From an uncultured Collinsella sp. (GTDB lineage: Bacteria; Actinomycetota; Coriobacteriia; Coriobacteriales; Coriobacteriaceae), in contig CAKUBM010000009.1 in the NCBI GenBank assembly GCA_934643145.1, positions 1 to 64,000 of the forward strand: a DNA stretch of 64,000 nucleotides, in the 5' to 3' direction. The translations under genes and the position numbers were made by a program. Of the stretch, positions 1-7,759 are shown in pieces. Position 1 is the first letter of the stretch; every line of letters starts with the position of its first letter. Below the pieces are notes generated by a model. The model was given only the letters and a program-made list of their open reading frames with translations, did no database searches and was not told the origin of the DNA.

Positions 1-2912
1 TCGGGCAGGTTGTCGACGGTGCCGCCGTATTCGGTCGATTCACTCGAGGAGTTACCCGTAGTAAAGCCGGCGTTGGCACCAAAGCACAGGCCGCCAAACA
101 ACTCGTGCTTTGCGAGCTTCGCGCCCATGACAACGCTGCCGTTCAGCGTAAAGCCGTACTCAAACTCCTGCTCCTCGCCCTCCTCGACTTCGATGGTCTG
201 CTCAATGCTCGCCCCCGACTGCGCGACAGCACCGTTAAACCCATCGTGCGTGTAGGCGCGCGTCACGCCAGGCTTGCCCAGACCAAAGGAATCTTGCACG
301 GGAGTCGTGCCGTTGAGCGCCGTGTAATAGCTGTTGGGTTCTCCCGACCGATTGGTCAAAAAGTAGCTGAGCGGCGTCATATTGTGCTGTTTGGCAATGC
401 GGTCATAGGCATCGACATTAACGACCGAAGTCTGCGCGCCGAGCGACACGGGCGCCGCCATCACGCCCTTGCCACCAGTTTCCTCATTTTCGATCTCGTA
501 CTCGTAATAGACCATCGGAATCGTGTAGAGCACGGCCTTGTCGCCTTCGCCGGCATGCGACTCATAACTTACGCTGGCGCTCACTGTACGCTCGCTCCGG
601 TAGTCATAGCATCCCTCGGCGGCAAAATCGACTGAAGCATTAATCGCGACCAGGGGCGGACCGGTCTGCACCTCGACGGCAACGCCCAACTCGGCGCCAA
701 TGGTATAGCCCTGGGATGTCCCCGCGCTCTTTCCCTCGCCGTATGACGTGCCGCCCAACACCAGATAGCCGTATGCCTGCTCCAGATCCTCAACATAGGG
801 AGCATCCTGCAGCACAGCGAGCACGCGCGGGTTGGTATAGACCTTGTAGCGGTCCTTGTACGTGATCTTGACGCTGTCATTGTCGACATCGGGCAGCGCG
901 AGCGAGATAAATGTGCCGTAGGTAGTGCCGCGACGGTTGCTCTCGCTAATCACCTGCTCCTCGCCGCGGCGCACCCTTCCGTTCTCGTCGAGCGAAAGAT
1001 GCGAGGCGGTCATCCAATAGTAGTCATCGTTCTTGCGCAGGTCCTCGTCGCGGTGCTTGCCCACCACGGCGATAAAGCTCTCGTTATAGCGGTCCGAACC
1101 CGAGACGCTGCCCGCCTTGACGTCGCTGATCCACACCTGCTCTATACCCTTGTGGTCATGCTTGTTGCTGCTGTTGTATTGCTGACCGCTCATGCTCATG
1201 GTTCCGACCATGGACCCCAAGCCCTGAGCCCCGCTCTGTGCCGTGTTGCAGGCAAAGTCGCGGAACACATCGCCGCCCACGAGCACCTCGTCGACCGCCG
1301 GCTGCTCGGACAGGCCGTCAAGGTTGGCAGTGGCAAGGGCAATAGGCGCCAAGGTGCACGGATAGCGCTTATCCTGAGCGCTATCCTTCCATGCGCTGTT
1401 GGGCACATGCATCAGCCCATAGGAGGCGAGGAGCCCGTCTCTGTATTCCTTGCAATCGGAAAGCTTGAACTCGCCAGATTCCGAGTCAAAATACGCGTAG
1501 CGGTACAGCGCGCCGTACAGCCCCTTGCTGCCGTCATTAGCGCCGTAATCAAAAGCGCTGCGTTGCCAGTCATAGCCCGCAAGAATAAGGCCCGTGACGG
1601 TTTCACCCGTCTTCTTTCCTTCTTCATCGTAGGCGGCAAACGTGCCGAACGTCGCATTCGCAGCGACCATGGTCTTGCCGTTCGCGGAGAGGGAGATCGC
1701 GCCCGCGTCACCCAGAGCATCGACATGGACGAGCGCGCCCTTGGATGCATCCCACGAAAACAGCTCGCAATGCGTCGACTTATCAATATTCTTCTTGCCG
1801 TAGGGTGCCGAGACCACGATGGCGAGGTCATCGCAAAAATCGCGATCGAGGTCGCCGGCCGCTAGCGAAACGACAGGAGATGACTGAAGCTGCGTCCAGG
1901 AGTCGTTCCCGCCCTTGTTGTGCGTGGTGTAGTCCGCGGCGTTACCGGCATCGATTTTGACGACGCTTTGCTTCCAGTTGCCGCCCTCCAAGTCATACAT
2001 GTCGACTACAGCCTTGCGCACGCCGTTCTCGTCGACATAGCAACCCGCGTAGACAAAAAGCTCGTCCACGCCGTCGCCATCGACGTCGCCCGCCTCGACA
2101 TCAAAGACAGCATCGTGCTCTTGCAGGTAACCGGCATCCAGATACTTAAAGCGGCTTCCGTCCATCATATTGGTGTTGACCGTCACCGGCAGGTGTGTGT
2201 CGAGAGTGCGCGTGCGCCCGTTGCTAAACGAGTAGAGGACCAGCTCAACCTTTCCGGCGTATGACTTGCCGTCAATCGTCGTGGAGGAACTGTCGCCGTA
2301 GGCACGGAGCTCGGCAACGCGGCTCTTTTTGCCCGTGCTGGCGTCGCTGCAGAACTCAACACTCGTGGCGTGAATGCCCGAGAAACCGTTATTGTCGTTG
2401 GCGAGTACTGTTGAGGACTCATTGTTGCTTAGGTACGACCAGGTGCCGCCGCCGTAGTCGCTATGCTTGTAGAGATCGCTGTTCGTATCGAAGTTGTTGA
2501 CGTTTTGCCAGAACTTTGCGGCGCCCCACACACTTCCATAGCCATCGGTGAGTTTGCTGCTGCCGCCAATGTCACCGCGCTCGACGTTCTCGAGCTTGTC
2601 GCGCAGAGTGTAGCGATTGCCATGGCTACCGTTAGCTGCCATATAGACCTCGCTGCGCGTGGCAAACGTCGTGGGGGTATCAGTGGAATAGGGGCCAACG
2701 GTATCGGCCGGAATGTTCTCGCTCGTGCCCAGACCCAGGTCGCTATAGTCCTGCTCGGTCATATCGGTGATTGCGGGCGTGTCCGCCGCCTGGGCGACGT
2801 TGGGGGCCGCCGTGAAACAGGCGACACTCGTTGCAATCAACGCAGCAAGCGCCGCCGTCCCAACAAGCGGGATTTTCGACAACCGACGAATGTGGGGGTA
2901 TGGAACGTGCAT
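1..2912 (-). CDS. Large secreted FG-GAP/VCBS-like protein, 3' end outside window
   Basis: The minus-strand frame is open from ATG at 2912 to the window edge, giving at least 970 residues with no stop. GAGGT lies 7 nt before the ATG. The N-terminus is a signal peptide: basic residues (RRLSK), a long hydrophobic stretch, then a probable cleavage site at AQA-ADT near residue 43. Residues about 280-300 read VEAGDVDGDGVDELFVYAG, the calcium-binding DxDGDG loop of FG-GAP/integrin-like propeller repeats; a second blade-like segment (AAGDLDRDFCDDLAIVV) follows about 65 residues later. The last visible part is rich in glycine, serine and alternating beta pattern, with amphipathic strands around VMGAKLAKHELFGG. 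That faintly recalls pore-forming beta-hairpin proteins, but this is only an impression. The protein is probably exported, for surface or extracellular binding. The exact function is unknown. The coding call is firm, the family moderate. Confidence 0.85.
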   Translation of the reverse strand, partial: MHVPYPHIRRLSKIPLVGTAALAALIATSVACFTAAPNVAQAADTPAITDMTEQDYSDLGLGTSENIPADTVGPYSTDTPTTFATRSEVYMAANGSHGNRYTLRDKLENVERGDIGGSSKLTDGYGSVWGAAKFWQNVNNFDTNSDLYKHSDYGGGTWSYLSNNESSTVLANDNNGFSGIHATSVEFCSDASTGKKSRVAELRAYGDSSSTTIDGKSYAGKVELVLYSFSNGRTRTLDTHLPVTVNTNMMDGSRFKYLDAGYLQEHDAVFDVEAGDVDGDGVDELFVYAGCYVDENGVRKAVVDMYDLEGGNWKQSVVKIDAGNAADYTTHNKGGNDSWTQLQSSPVVSLAAGDLDRDFCDDLAIVVSAPYGKKNIDKSTHCELFSWDASKGALVHVDALGDAGAISLSANGKTMVAANATFGTFAAYDEEGKKTGETVTGLILAGYDWQRSAFDYGANDGSKGLYGALYRYAYFDSESGEFKLSDCKEYRDGLLASYGLMHVPNSAWKDSAQDKRYPCTLAPIALATANLDGLSEQPAVDEVLVGGDVFRDFACNTAQSGAQGLGSMVGTMSMSGQQYNSSNKHDHKGIEQVWISDVKAGSVSGSDRYNESFIAVVGKHRDEDLRKNDDYYWMTASHLSLDENGRVRRGEEQVISESNRRGTTYGTFISLALPDVDNDSVKITYKDRYKVYTNPRVLAVLQDAPYVEDLEQAYGYLVLGGTSYGEGKSAGTSQGYTIGAELGVAVEVQTGPPLVAINASVDFAAEGCYDYRSERTVSASVSYESHAGEGDKAVLYTIPMVYYEYEIENEETGGKGVMAAPVSLGAQTSVVNVDAYDRIAKQHNMTPLSYFLTNRSGEPNSYYTALNGTTPVQDSFGLGKPGVTRAYTHDGFNGAVAQSGASIEQTIEVEEGEEQEFEYGFTLNGSVVMGAKLAKHELFGGLCFGANAGFTTGNSSSESTEYGGTVDNLP

Positions 2913-2940
2913 GGGAGACCTCGCTTTACTCGAGTGGAGT

Positions 2941-3240
2941 CGGCTCATTTCCACGAATAGTACGCCCGATGCCCAATTCCACGTGTCTCATTTCCGCCAA
3001 CGGCGTGTCTCATTTTTGAAAAGCAGCTGTGTCGGAAAACCTTGTCCCAGTTCAAAGGCCATTTCTGGGATGTACTTTCCGTCGAGTGCCTCATCGGGAA
3101 ACTGGGGACGCACTTTCCGCTAAACCATTCAACCGGAAACCACACCCCATTCCAAAGGCAAATTCCGGGACACGCTTTCCGCAACCCATTCCATCCGGAA
3201 AGCCCGTCCCACTCCGTCCGTATCCGGGACAGATCATCCG
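2941..3240. repeat. Degenerate repeat-rich intergenic stretch
   Basis: I see no gene in these 300 bases. CGTGTCTCATTT occurs twice as a direct repeat (2982-2993 and 3004-3015), with a related CGGCTCATTTCCAC just upstream. From about 3030 to 3235, imperfect units recur that begin with CGGAAA, pass through GTCCCA or CCCCATTCCAAAGG, and end GGGA...CTTTCCG. The units partly face each other. They may be relics of a mobile element end or of a hairpin family. The alignment is by eye and the family is unknown. Confidence 0.4.
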
Positions 3241-3276
3241 GCTCCCCACCTGCTAGGCCTAGGTTCTGCGAAAGGG

Positions 3277-3403
3277 CGCCTGCCCGGCGGCGGGATGTAA
3301 GGTTCATCGCGAGTTCCGCACGAGCCGGAGAGCACTTAATGTGCTCTCCGTGCGAGCAGGACTGTCCGAGCAGGGAACCTTACATCCCGCCGCCGGGCAG
3401 GCG
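3277..3403. repeat. Nested long inverted repeat (29-bp perfect arms)
   Basis: The arms at 3277-3305 and 3375-3403 are perfectly complementary over 29 bp (outer end CGCCTGCCCGGCGG). Between them sits an independent 10-bp hairpin, CGGAGAGCAC / GTGCTCTCCG (3326-3335 and 3341-3350, loop TTAAT). The element starts 19 nt downstream of the stop codon of the minus-strand membrane protein. It may act as a terminator or RNA-processing stem, but no T-run follows. It has the same architecture and almost the same size (127 bp) as the element at 31036-31160 after ilvE. Confidence 0.85.
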
Positions 3404-3422
3404 ATACAAGCACACCGACCGC

Positions 3423-4085
3423 CTAGCATTCCTTCTTCATGGCGTTGTAACCGATCAGCACGGTCCACACATACGCGCAGGTCTTTGGGATCATGAGCAT
3501 GCCGATAGCTGGGACAACCTCGGCCCACAGGACCACGGGAATGTAGAAGCCAAAGCTCAGCACGATGGTGAGCCACATCCAGCGGAAGGCCTCGTCGTTG
3601 TCCTCCTTTGCACTGCGATAGAACAGCACGATGACGATAAGCCCCATGATGGCAAACGGGATGTTGCGCAGGATGCCCCACGTGAGCGGGGTCTGGTTAG
3701 TGAGCCACTGGTTTTGCGGCAGCATGCACAGCGCGACACGCATAGCGGCAAGGACAAAGATCGCTACAGTCGTCCCAACGTGGTTCTTAACCTGATAGCG
3801 CTCGCGCCACACGTAGTAGAGCAGCACGTAGAAGACGGTCATGGTAATCGAGGTAATCCACTTGCCCAGGCCCAGCTGCACGGCATAAGCATCAAAGCCG
3901 GTCGTGCAGAGCGCCAGCGCGCGCGGCACCAGGTGGAACGAATCGCCGGCACCCAAAACCACGGCCATCCAGCCAAACAGCTGGAACTGACGGTTGCCCT
4001 TACTGCCGCGAATCATACGAATACCGATGGTGACGACCGTCACCAGATACACGATGTCAAAAAGCGTTTCGAACAAAGCACGCAT
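3423..4085 (-). CDS. Conserved multi-pass membrane protein
   Basis: This is a 220-residue protein with about six hydrophobic segments, for example IVYLVTVVTIGIRMI near the N-terminus and IPFAIMGLIVIVLFY later. There is no signal peptide or recognisable catalytic motif. The start is supported by AAGGAG 8 nt before the ATG. It lies downstream of the TetR gene on the same strand, separated by a TetR terminator, and carries its own copy of the TGAACnnnGTTCA operator (4160-4172). It is therefore probably the regulated target of that TetR protein. I do not recognise the family; a small integral-membrane efflux or sensor role is possible but unsupported. Confidence 0.85.
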   Translation of the reverse strand: MRALFETLFDIVYLVTVVTIGIRMIRGSKGNRQFQLFGWMAVVLGAGDSFHLVPRALALCTTGFDAYAVQLGLGKWITSITMTVFYVLLYYVWRERYQVKNHVGTTVAIFVLAAMRVALCMLPQNQWLTNQTPLTWGILRNIPFAIMGLIVIVLFYRSAKEDNDEAFRWMWLTIVLSFGFYIPVVLWAEVVPAIGMLMIPKTCAYVWTVLIGYNAMKKEC

Positions 4086-4097
4086 CTATATGTCTCC

Positions 4098-4142
4098 TTA
4101 AAAGAATGGTTGCAAAAGGACGGTTTGGCTTCTTGGTGCCAC
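4098..4142 (-). other. Possible 14-codon leader ORF before the membrane protein
   Basis: A GTG codon at 4142 is preceded by a strong GGAGG with 6-nt spacing. It opens a 14-residue frame (VAPRSQTVLLQPFF) whose TAA overlaps the AAGGAG used by the membrane protein at 4085. This is the geometry of a translationally coupled leader peptide. It is too short to judge by coding content. Confidence 0.3.
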
Positions 4143-4159
4143 GCACCACCTCCTTAACA

Positions 4160-4172
4160 TGAACGATGTTCA
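4160..4172. promoter_or_regulatory. TetR operator copy 1, TGAACGATGTTCA
   Basis: A perfect 5-3-5 inverted repeat (TGAAC-GAT-GTTCA) lies about 75 nt upstream of the membrane protein start. The same palindrome with another spacer triplet overlaps the region just before the TetR start. Two matching palindromes at the two promoters strongly suggest binding by the adjacent TetR protein. Confidence 0.65.
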
Positions 4173-4185
4173 CTTTCTAACTGTA

Positions 4186-4208
4186 AAAATCCCCGCTTTA
4201 CGCGGGGA
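4186..4208 (-). terminator. Rho-independent terminator of the TetR gene
   Basis: On the minus strand a GGTCCCCGC...GCGGGGA stem with an AAA loop is followed by TTTTT. It begins 4 nt past the TetR stop codon. Confidence 0.75.
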
Positions 4209-4211
4209 CCG

Positions 4212-4769
4212 TTAGTAGAGCGTTCGACGCGTGATCTCGAGCACGGCGCTCGGATCAAAGTCTTGACGAATCACGGCAGAGAGCATGAGCGAGAACAGGA
4301 CCTCGGCAAATTGCTCGGCAGCAAACTGCTCCGTAAAGGCACCGGCGCGCACCCGCGGATCGCGCTTGAGCACCACGCAAAGCTGGTCGAGGATGTGCTG
4401 CCAGGCATGATGCATCCGACGCTTGCCGTCCGCGGCGTCCTGCTGCATAAAACTCAGCGAATGGTGCGTAAAGAAGCCTGGGTACTTTTGGCAGCCGTGC
4501 TCCATCTGGCGATACATCCACTGGATGCACGCGAGCGTATCGTCCAAGATCGCCTCGTCATCGGGGTGATGGAAAATATCGCCCCAGACGCTTGCCACCG
4601 TTGCGCCGACCAGCGCTGTCTTAGAATCGAAGTAGTTGTAGATGCATCCGACCGACACGCCGCAGGCCGCGGCAACCGAACGGATGTTGACGCCGGTCCA
4701 TCCGTTTTCCTGGATGAGCTTACGACTCGTCTTGAGGATTTCCTCCTTAGACGTCGCTGTGTTATTCAT
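4212..4769 (-). CDS. TetR/AcrR-family transcriptional regulator
   Basis: This is a 185-residue protein. Residues 1-55 form a TetR DNA-binding domain: SKEEILKTSRKLIQENGWTG, then the helix-turn-helix VRSVAAACGVSVGCIYNYFDSKTAL. The C-terminal ligand domain is diverged and gives no clue to the inducer. I place the start at ATG 4769 because GGAGGTGA precedes it at proper spacing. An in-frame ATG 30 nt upstream lies at the operator edge and lacks a ribosome site. The operator TGAACACTGTTCA (4786-4798) sits just upstream, so autorepression is likely. A matching site lies before the membrane protein at 4085. Confidence 0.9.
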   Translation of the reverse strand: MNNTATSKEEILKTSRKLIQENGWTGVNIRSVAAACGVSVGCIYNYFDSKTALVGATVASVWGDIFHHPDDEAILDDTLACIQWMYRQMEHGCQKYPGFFTHHSLSFMQQDAADGKRRMHHAWQHILDQLCVVLKRDPRVRAGAFTEQFAAEQFAEVLFSLMLSAVIRQDFDPSAVLEITRRTLY

Positions 4770-4785
4770 GCCCTCACCTCCAATG

Positions 4786-4798
4786 TGAACACTGTTCA
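4786..4798. promoter_or_regulatory. TetR operator copy 2, TGAACACTGTTCA
   Basis: A perfect 5-3-5 palindrome 17 nt upstream of the TetR start. The half-sites TGAAC/GTTCA are identical to those at 4160-4172; only the central triplet differs. Confidence 0.65.
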
Positions 4799-4825
4799 TT
4801 TTGCCACGGCGCGTTCCGTTGTCAA

Positions 4826-4851
4826 GAAAAAAGCCTCGAGAATCTCGAGGC
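4826..4851 (-). terminator. Terminator of the flavodoxin-like gene
   Basis: On the minus strand the GCCTCGAG/CTCGAGGC stem is followed by TTTTTT. It lies 45 nt past the flavodoxin-like stop codon. Confidence 0.85.
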
Positions 4852-4895
4852 TTTCACGTTTGTACGATCGAACGCGCGGTACCGCGAGTGGCGGT

Positions 4896-5453
4896 CTACT
4901 CCCCCAGCACGGCCTTTTTGGCGGCTGCAGCCATGTTGTCCAGATCTTCCTTGGTGGGGTGATCCTTTGCGGCAACCCAGTTGTCGAGCAGCATCTTAAA
5001 GCGGGCATTGTCGGGATCTTGCTCGAGCATGGCCTCGTAGCGCTGCTTGACCGCGGGGCCCATCTTGCCCTGGCACATCGCCCAACCCACAAGCTCGGCG
5101 TCATCGGCCAAATTGGAGGTCACGCGATCGATAATCTGCTGATAATAGCTCTGGTCGGCACCAAAGCCGCAGGTACCAAACAGGAAAACGCGCTTGCCGT
5201 GCAGAGCGGAGAGCAGCGCGGCAACCGAAGGCGTGCACGCGCCCTTGTCGCACCAAAAACCGACGAGCACCGTGTCGGCCGCGCAGGCGCCCTGCGCCTC
5301 GAGCGCAACCTGCTCGGCATCCGCATCGTCGCTCAACGCCGCGGCATGGACAAACTCAACGCCCGCAGCCTGCAGAGCGCGCTTGATCGCGCCCGAAACC
5401 ATCCTGGTATTACCGCTCTTGCTGTTAACCACCAAAGAGCACGTCATAGTCAC
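4896..5453 (-). CDS. Flavodoxin-family protein
   Basis: This is a 185-residue cytoplasmic protein. The N-terminal phosphate-binding loop is SLVVNSKSGNTRMV (flavodoxin pattern S/T-x-T/S-GNT), followed by alternating beta strands such as ADTVLVGFWCDKG and KRVFLFGTCGFG that would cup FMN. It therefore probably binds FMN and carries electrons or acts as a small quinone or nitro reductase. The start is either GTG 5453, with GAGG 4 nt upstream, or ATG 5447. It has its own terminator. The roughly 400 bases upstream contain no other gene, so it is probably monocistronic. The redox partner is unknown. Confidence 0.85.
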   Translation of the reverse strand: MTMTCSLVVNSKSGNTRMVSGAIKRALQAAGVEFVHAAALSDDADAEQVALEAQGACAADTVLVGFWCDKGACTPSVAALLSALHGKRVFLFGTCGFGADQSYYQQIIDRVTSNLADDAELVGWAMCQGKMGPAVKQRYEAMLEQDPDNARFKMLLDNWVAAKDHPTKEDLDNMAAAAKKAVLGE

Positions 5454-5839
5454 GTTGCCTCGTTTCCCCCAAAACTAAAGCCACTAATGCAATTTATTAG
5501 AAGCATATCTTAGTACTAAAACCACAGATGTAAACCAACTTCTGCTGATTGACGGCACAGTTGACATCAATAGGCAAATACGCCCGCAGCGCAAGCCCCA
5601 TAATTCATGCGGGAACCGCGGTACCGTCAGAAAATGCAGGAGGAAATTTGACGGTCCCGTTAATAGATTTTGTGACAAGGGCATGACAGGGGGACAGGTC
5701 ATTCGTCAGGTTTCTGACAGACGATATGAGCGGGACATGAAAATTGGAAGCCCCTCCTGCATGCATATCCGCTGGTAAGGCCTGGCCCGGTTTTCACCAT
5801 CGCACGCGGCGGCCGAGCACCCATCCAACGCCCAAGTCA
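5454..5839. other. Intergenic region without a supportable gene
   Basis: These 386 bases are more AT-rich than the surroundings. They should contain the promoter of the flavodoxin-like gene near 5480-5530. A 72-codon minus-strand frame (5484-5702) lacks a ribosome site and has poor codon use. An imperfect inverted repeat, ATTCGTCAGG...CTGACAGACGAT, sits near 5700-5728. Confidence 0.5.
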
Positions 5840-5887
5840 AAATACTCAGTACATTGAGTGATTTCACTCACTATACTGAGTATTTTC
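5840..5887. repeat. Pair of degenerate 16-bp palindromes downstream of the DUF4143 gene
   Basis: ACTCAGTACATTGAGT (5844-5859) and ACTCACTATACTGAGT (5866-5881) are imperfect copies of ACTCAGTATACTGAGT, which occurs perfectly twice upstream of the same gene (7120-7166). Centre-to-centre spacing is 22 bp on both sides. Confidence 0.75.
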
Positions 5888-5901
5888 TCAATTTGCTCAG
5901 G

Positions 5902-7095
5902 CTAGTTAAACAGCGTCACCTTATCGAGCAGAAAATCCTCCACGGTGCACGCCCCGGCCGCCGCCCCTCCCACGACGATCCGCTTGGCTCGCGGATACTT
6001 TTTTAGGAGCGTCGACATGCCGCTCTGGCCGGACTCTCCACCGCTTTTGACCTCGATGGCGCTCAGTGCATCATCCCTTCGCAGCACAAAGTCGACCTCT
6101 TTGACGCCCTCACGCCACCACATGACCTCAAAACCCTCTTCCGGCGCGCGCGCAAGCAGTCGTGCACCCACTGCCGATTCCACCAAATGACCCCGCCGCG
6201 CCGAATCCTCCAGCCATTCTGCTCGGCCCTTATCGCCGAGCGCCGTCATAAACGCCGTGTCATAAACCATGAGCCGCGGGGTGCTTCGGCGCTTTGCGAG
6301 TTCCTTGTCACTGAACTTGGGAATCGCCGTAACCAAACCGGCCTTGCCCAGCAGGTCCAAATACCCGGCGACCGTGACCGTGTTACCGGCATCTTGCAGC
6401 TGGCCTACCATTTTTGAATACGAAAGCTCCTGCCCCGAATAGCTCGCCGCGAGCCAAAAGAGCGCGCGCATCAGCGCCGGTTTGCGGATATTCTCCAACG
6501 AGAGAACATCGCGCGAGATCGCCGGCTCGACGATCGCATCTCGGATATAGTTTCGCCAACGGGCGTCATCGGAAACCAGCGGCGCCGCACCCGGATATCC
6601 ACCGTGATAGAGATAGTCTTCAAAAGAAAAGCCAAAGGCCTCGCTGCACTCGCGATAGGACCAATGCGGCGACCGAATGAGCTCGTAACGGCCCATAAGG
6701 GATTCTTCCAGGCCCTTGTGCAGCAGCAGCGACGACGATCCGGTCAAAATGACCTTGAGCGGCGTCCCCTCCCGGCGATCCCGGTCGTACAATCCCTTGA
6801 CGACCGTGGACCAACTCTGCACCTTTTGAATCTCATCAACAACGAAAACGGCCGGGACCTTGCCTCCAGACGTGAGGTTTCTTGCCTGTTGCCACTCGAT
6901 TTGCAGCCAGCTGGCATCGGGATTCACAACATCGTCCGCATTGGCCACGTGACAGGGCATGTCTGCATGGTGCAACGCCTGCACGAACATGGTCGACTTT
7001 CCCGTTTGGCGGGGCCCGATTATAAATTGCATCAACGGATTATTCGTTTCCCGCATCCTCTGGGCTATCACGGCAACTTGATGGCGCTCAAACAT
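5902..7095 (-). CDS. AAA-family ATPase with DUF4143 domain
   Basis: This is a 397-residue protein of the typical family length. Residues about 25-160 are the AAA_14 domain: Walker A GPRQTGKST, Walker B FVVDEIQKV, and a sensor-like ILTGSSSLLL. The middle and C-terminus match DUF4143, ending in a nuclease-fold-like segment EVDFVLRRDDALSAIEVKSG (D...ExK). The family is widespread, often mobile, and of uncertain role; links to defence or toxin-antitoxin-like functions have been proposed but are unproven. The start has AAGGAGG upstream. Paired palindromes flank the gene on both sides, and two broken relatives lie at 7441-7731 and 13457-14363. These suggest a repeatedly acquired and lost gene. Confidence 0.9.
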   Translation of the reverse strand: MFERHQVAVIAQRMRETNNPLMQFIIGPRQTGKSTMFVQALHHADMPCHVANADDVVNPDASWLQIEWQQARNLTSGGKVPAVFVVDEIQKVQSWSTVVKGLYDRDRREGTPLKVILTGSSSLLLHKGLEESLMGRYELIRSPHWSYRECSEAFGFSFEDYLYHGGYPGAAPLVSDDARWRNYIRDAIVEPAISRDVLSLENIRKPALMRALFWLAASYSGQELSYSKMVGQLQDAGNTVTVAGYLDLLGKAGLVTAIPKFSDKELAKRRSTPRLMVYDTAFMTALGDKGRAEWLEDSARRGHLVESAVGARLLARAPEEGFEVMWWREGVKEVDFVLRRDDALSAIEVKSGGESGQSGMSTLLKKYPRAKRIVVGGAAAGACTVEDFLLDKVTLFN

Positions 7096-7119
7096 ATCAA
7101 TCTACCTCCTTGTTTCTTA

Positions 7120-7166
7120 AATACTCAGTATACTGAGTAAAATCACTCAGTATACTGAGTATTTTT
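7120..7166. promoter_or_regulatory. Twin perfect palindromes upstream of the DUF4143 gene
   Basis: ACTCAGTATACTGAGT occurs at 7123-7138 and 7145-7160, two perfect 16-bp palindromes with centres 22 bp apart (about two helical turns). They end 28 bp before the start codon, which fits operator sites for an autorepressor. Their mutated copies at the 3' side of the gene argue that they also define a unit boundary. Confidence 0.6.
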
Positions 7167-7440
7167 AGAACCGGGAGATCGAGCCCGCCAACTTAACCCC
7201 CTTCACCAGCGGGTTGCCGCCGCCCCCTCCGCGAGTCGAGTTTCTGGCCCTTCGCGCTCACTCGATATATAAAAACTGCCATAGCCATATCGAAAAACCG
7301 GTATAGTCGGCCCCATCATCGAACCATCGCGAATGGGCCACAGGATTTCGCGATGGTTCGCAGGCTTTCGCGGAGATTCGCGACAAATCGAGAACTGATA
7401 CGCATCTTATTGTTCACATTCAAGGCCCCGACGTCTCAAA

Positions 7441-7731
7441 AGGTATGCCGCTGCAAATGACTCATCGGTATCCCACTACCACGATGCCGACGATCTCGAG
7501 GTCGATGCCGTGATTCACAGGCGAGATGGAACTTGGATTGCCGTGGAAGTAAAACTCGGAAGCCCGCAAATCCCCGAGGCATCTGCAAACCTGCTTCGGC
7601 TCGAGCGCAAGCTGGTCGAGCGCGGTGAGGGGCCTCCCGCGGCCAAACTCATCGTCATCGGGTTCGGCATGCCGGTCCATACGACGCCCGAGGGCATCAT
7701 CGTTGCCCCCGTTGACACGCTCGCGCCCTAA
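7441..7731 (+). pseudogene. C-terminal relic of a DUF4143 ATPase
   Basis: From about 7444 the frame reads YAAANDSSVSHYHDADDLEVDAV and continues to VAPVDTLAP and a stop. It aligns along its length with the C-terminus of the frameshifted copy ending at 14363 (HYHDSRDLEVDAV ... VVPLDVLAP). The similarity even runs past the stop codon (TAACGCTGCG in both). The ATPase domain is missing and there is no start codon with a ribosome site at the homologous position, so this is a remnant. The preceding 7167-7440 holds no gene, only several TTCGCG repeats. Confidence 0.8.
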
Positions 7732-7759
7732 CGCTGCGTTACATATCCCACGGTCTTGC

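Noticed and set aside
4896..5453. Assignment of the flavodoxin-like gene as the bilirubin reductase partner BilS
   Set aside because: The fold is compatible, but no BilR-like reductase is adjacent, so the specific role is unsupported.
5484..5702. 72-codon minus-strand frame upstream of the flavodoxin-like gene
   Set aside because: No ribosome site, AT-rich and non-coding codon pattern; it occupies the likely promoter region.
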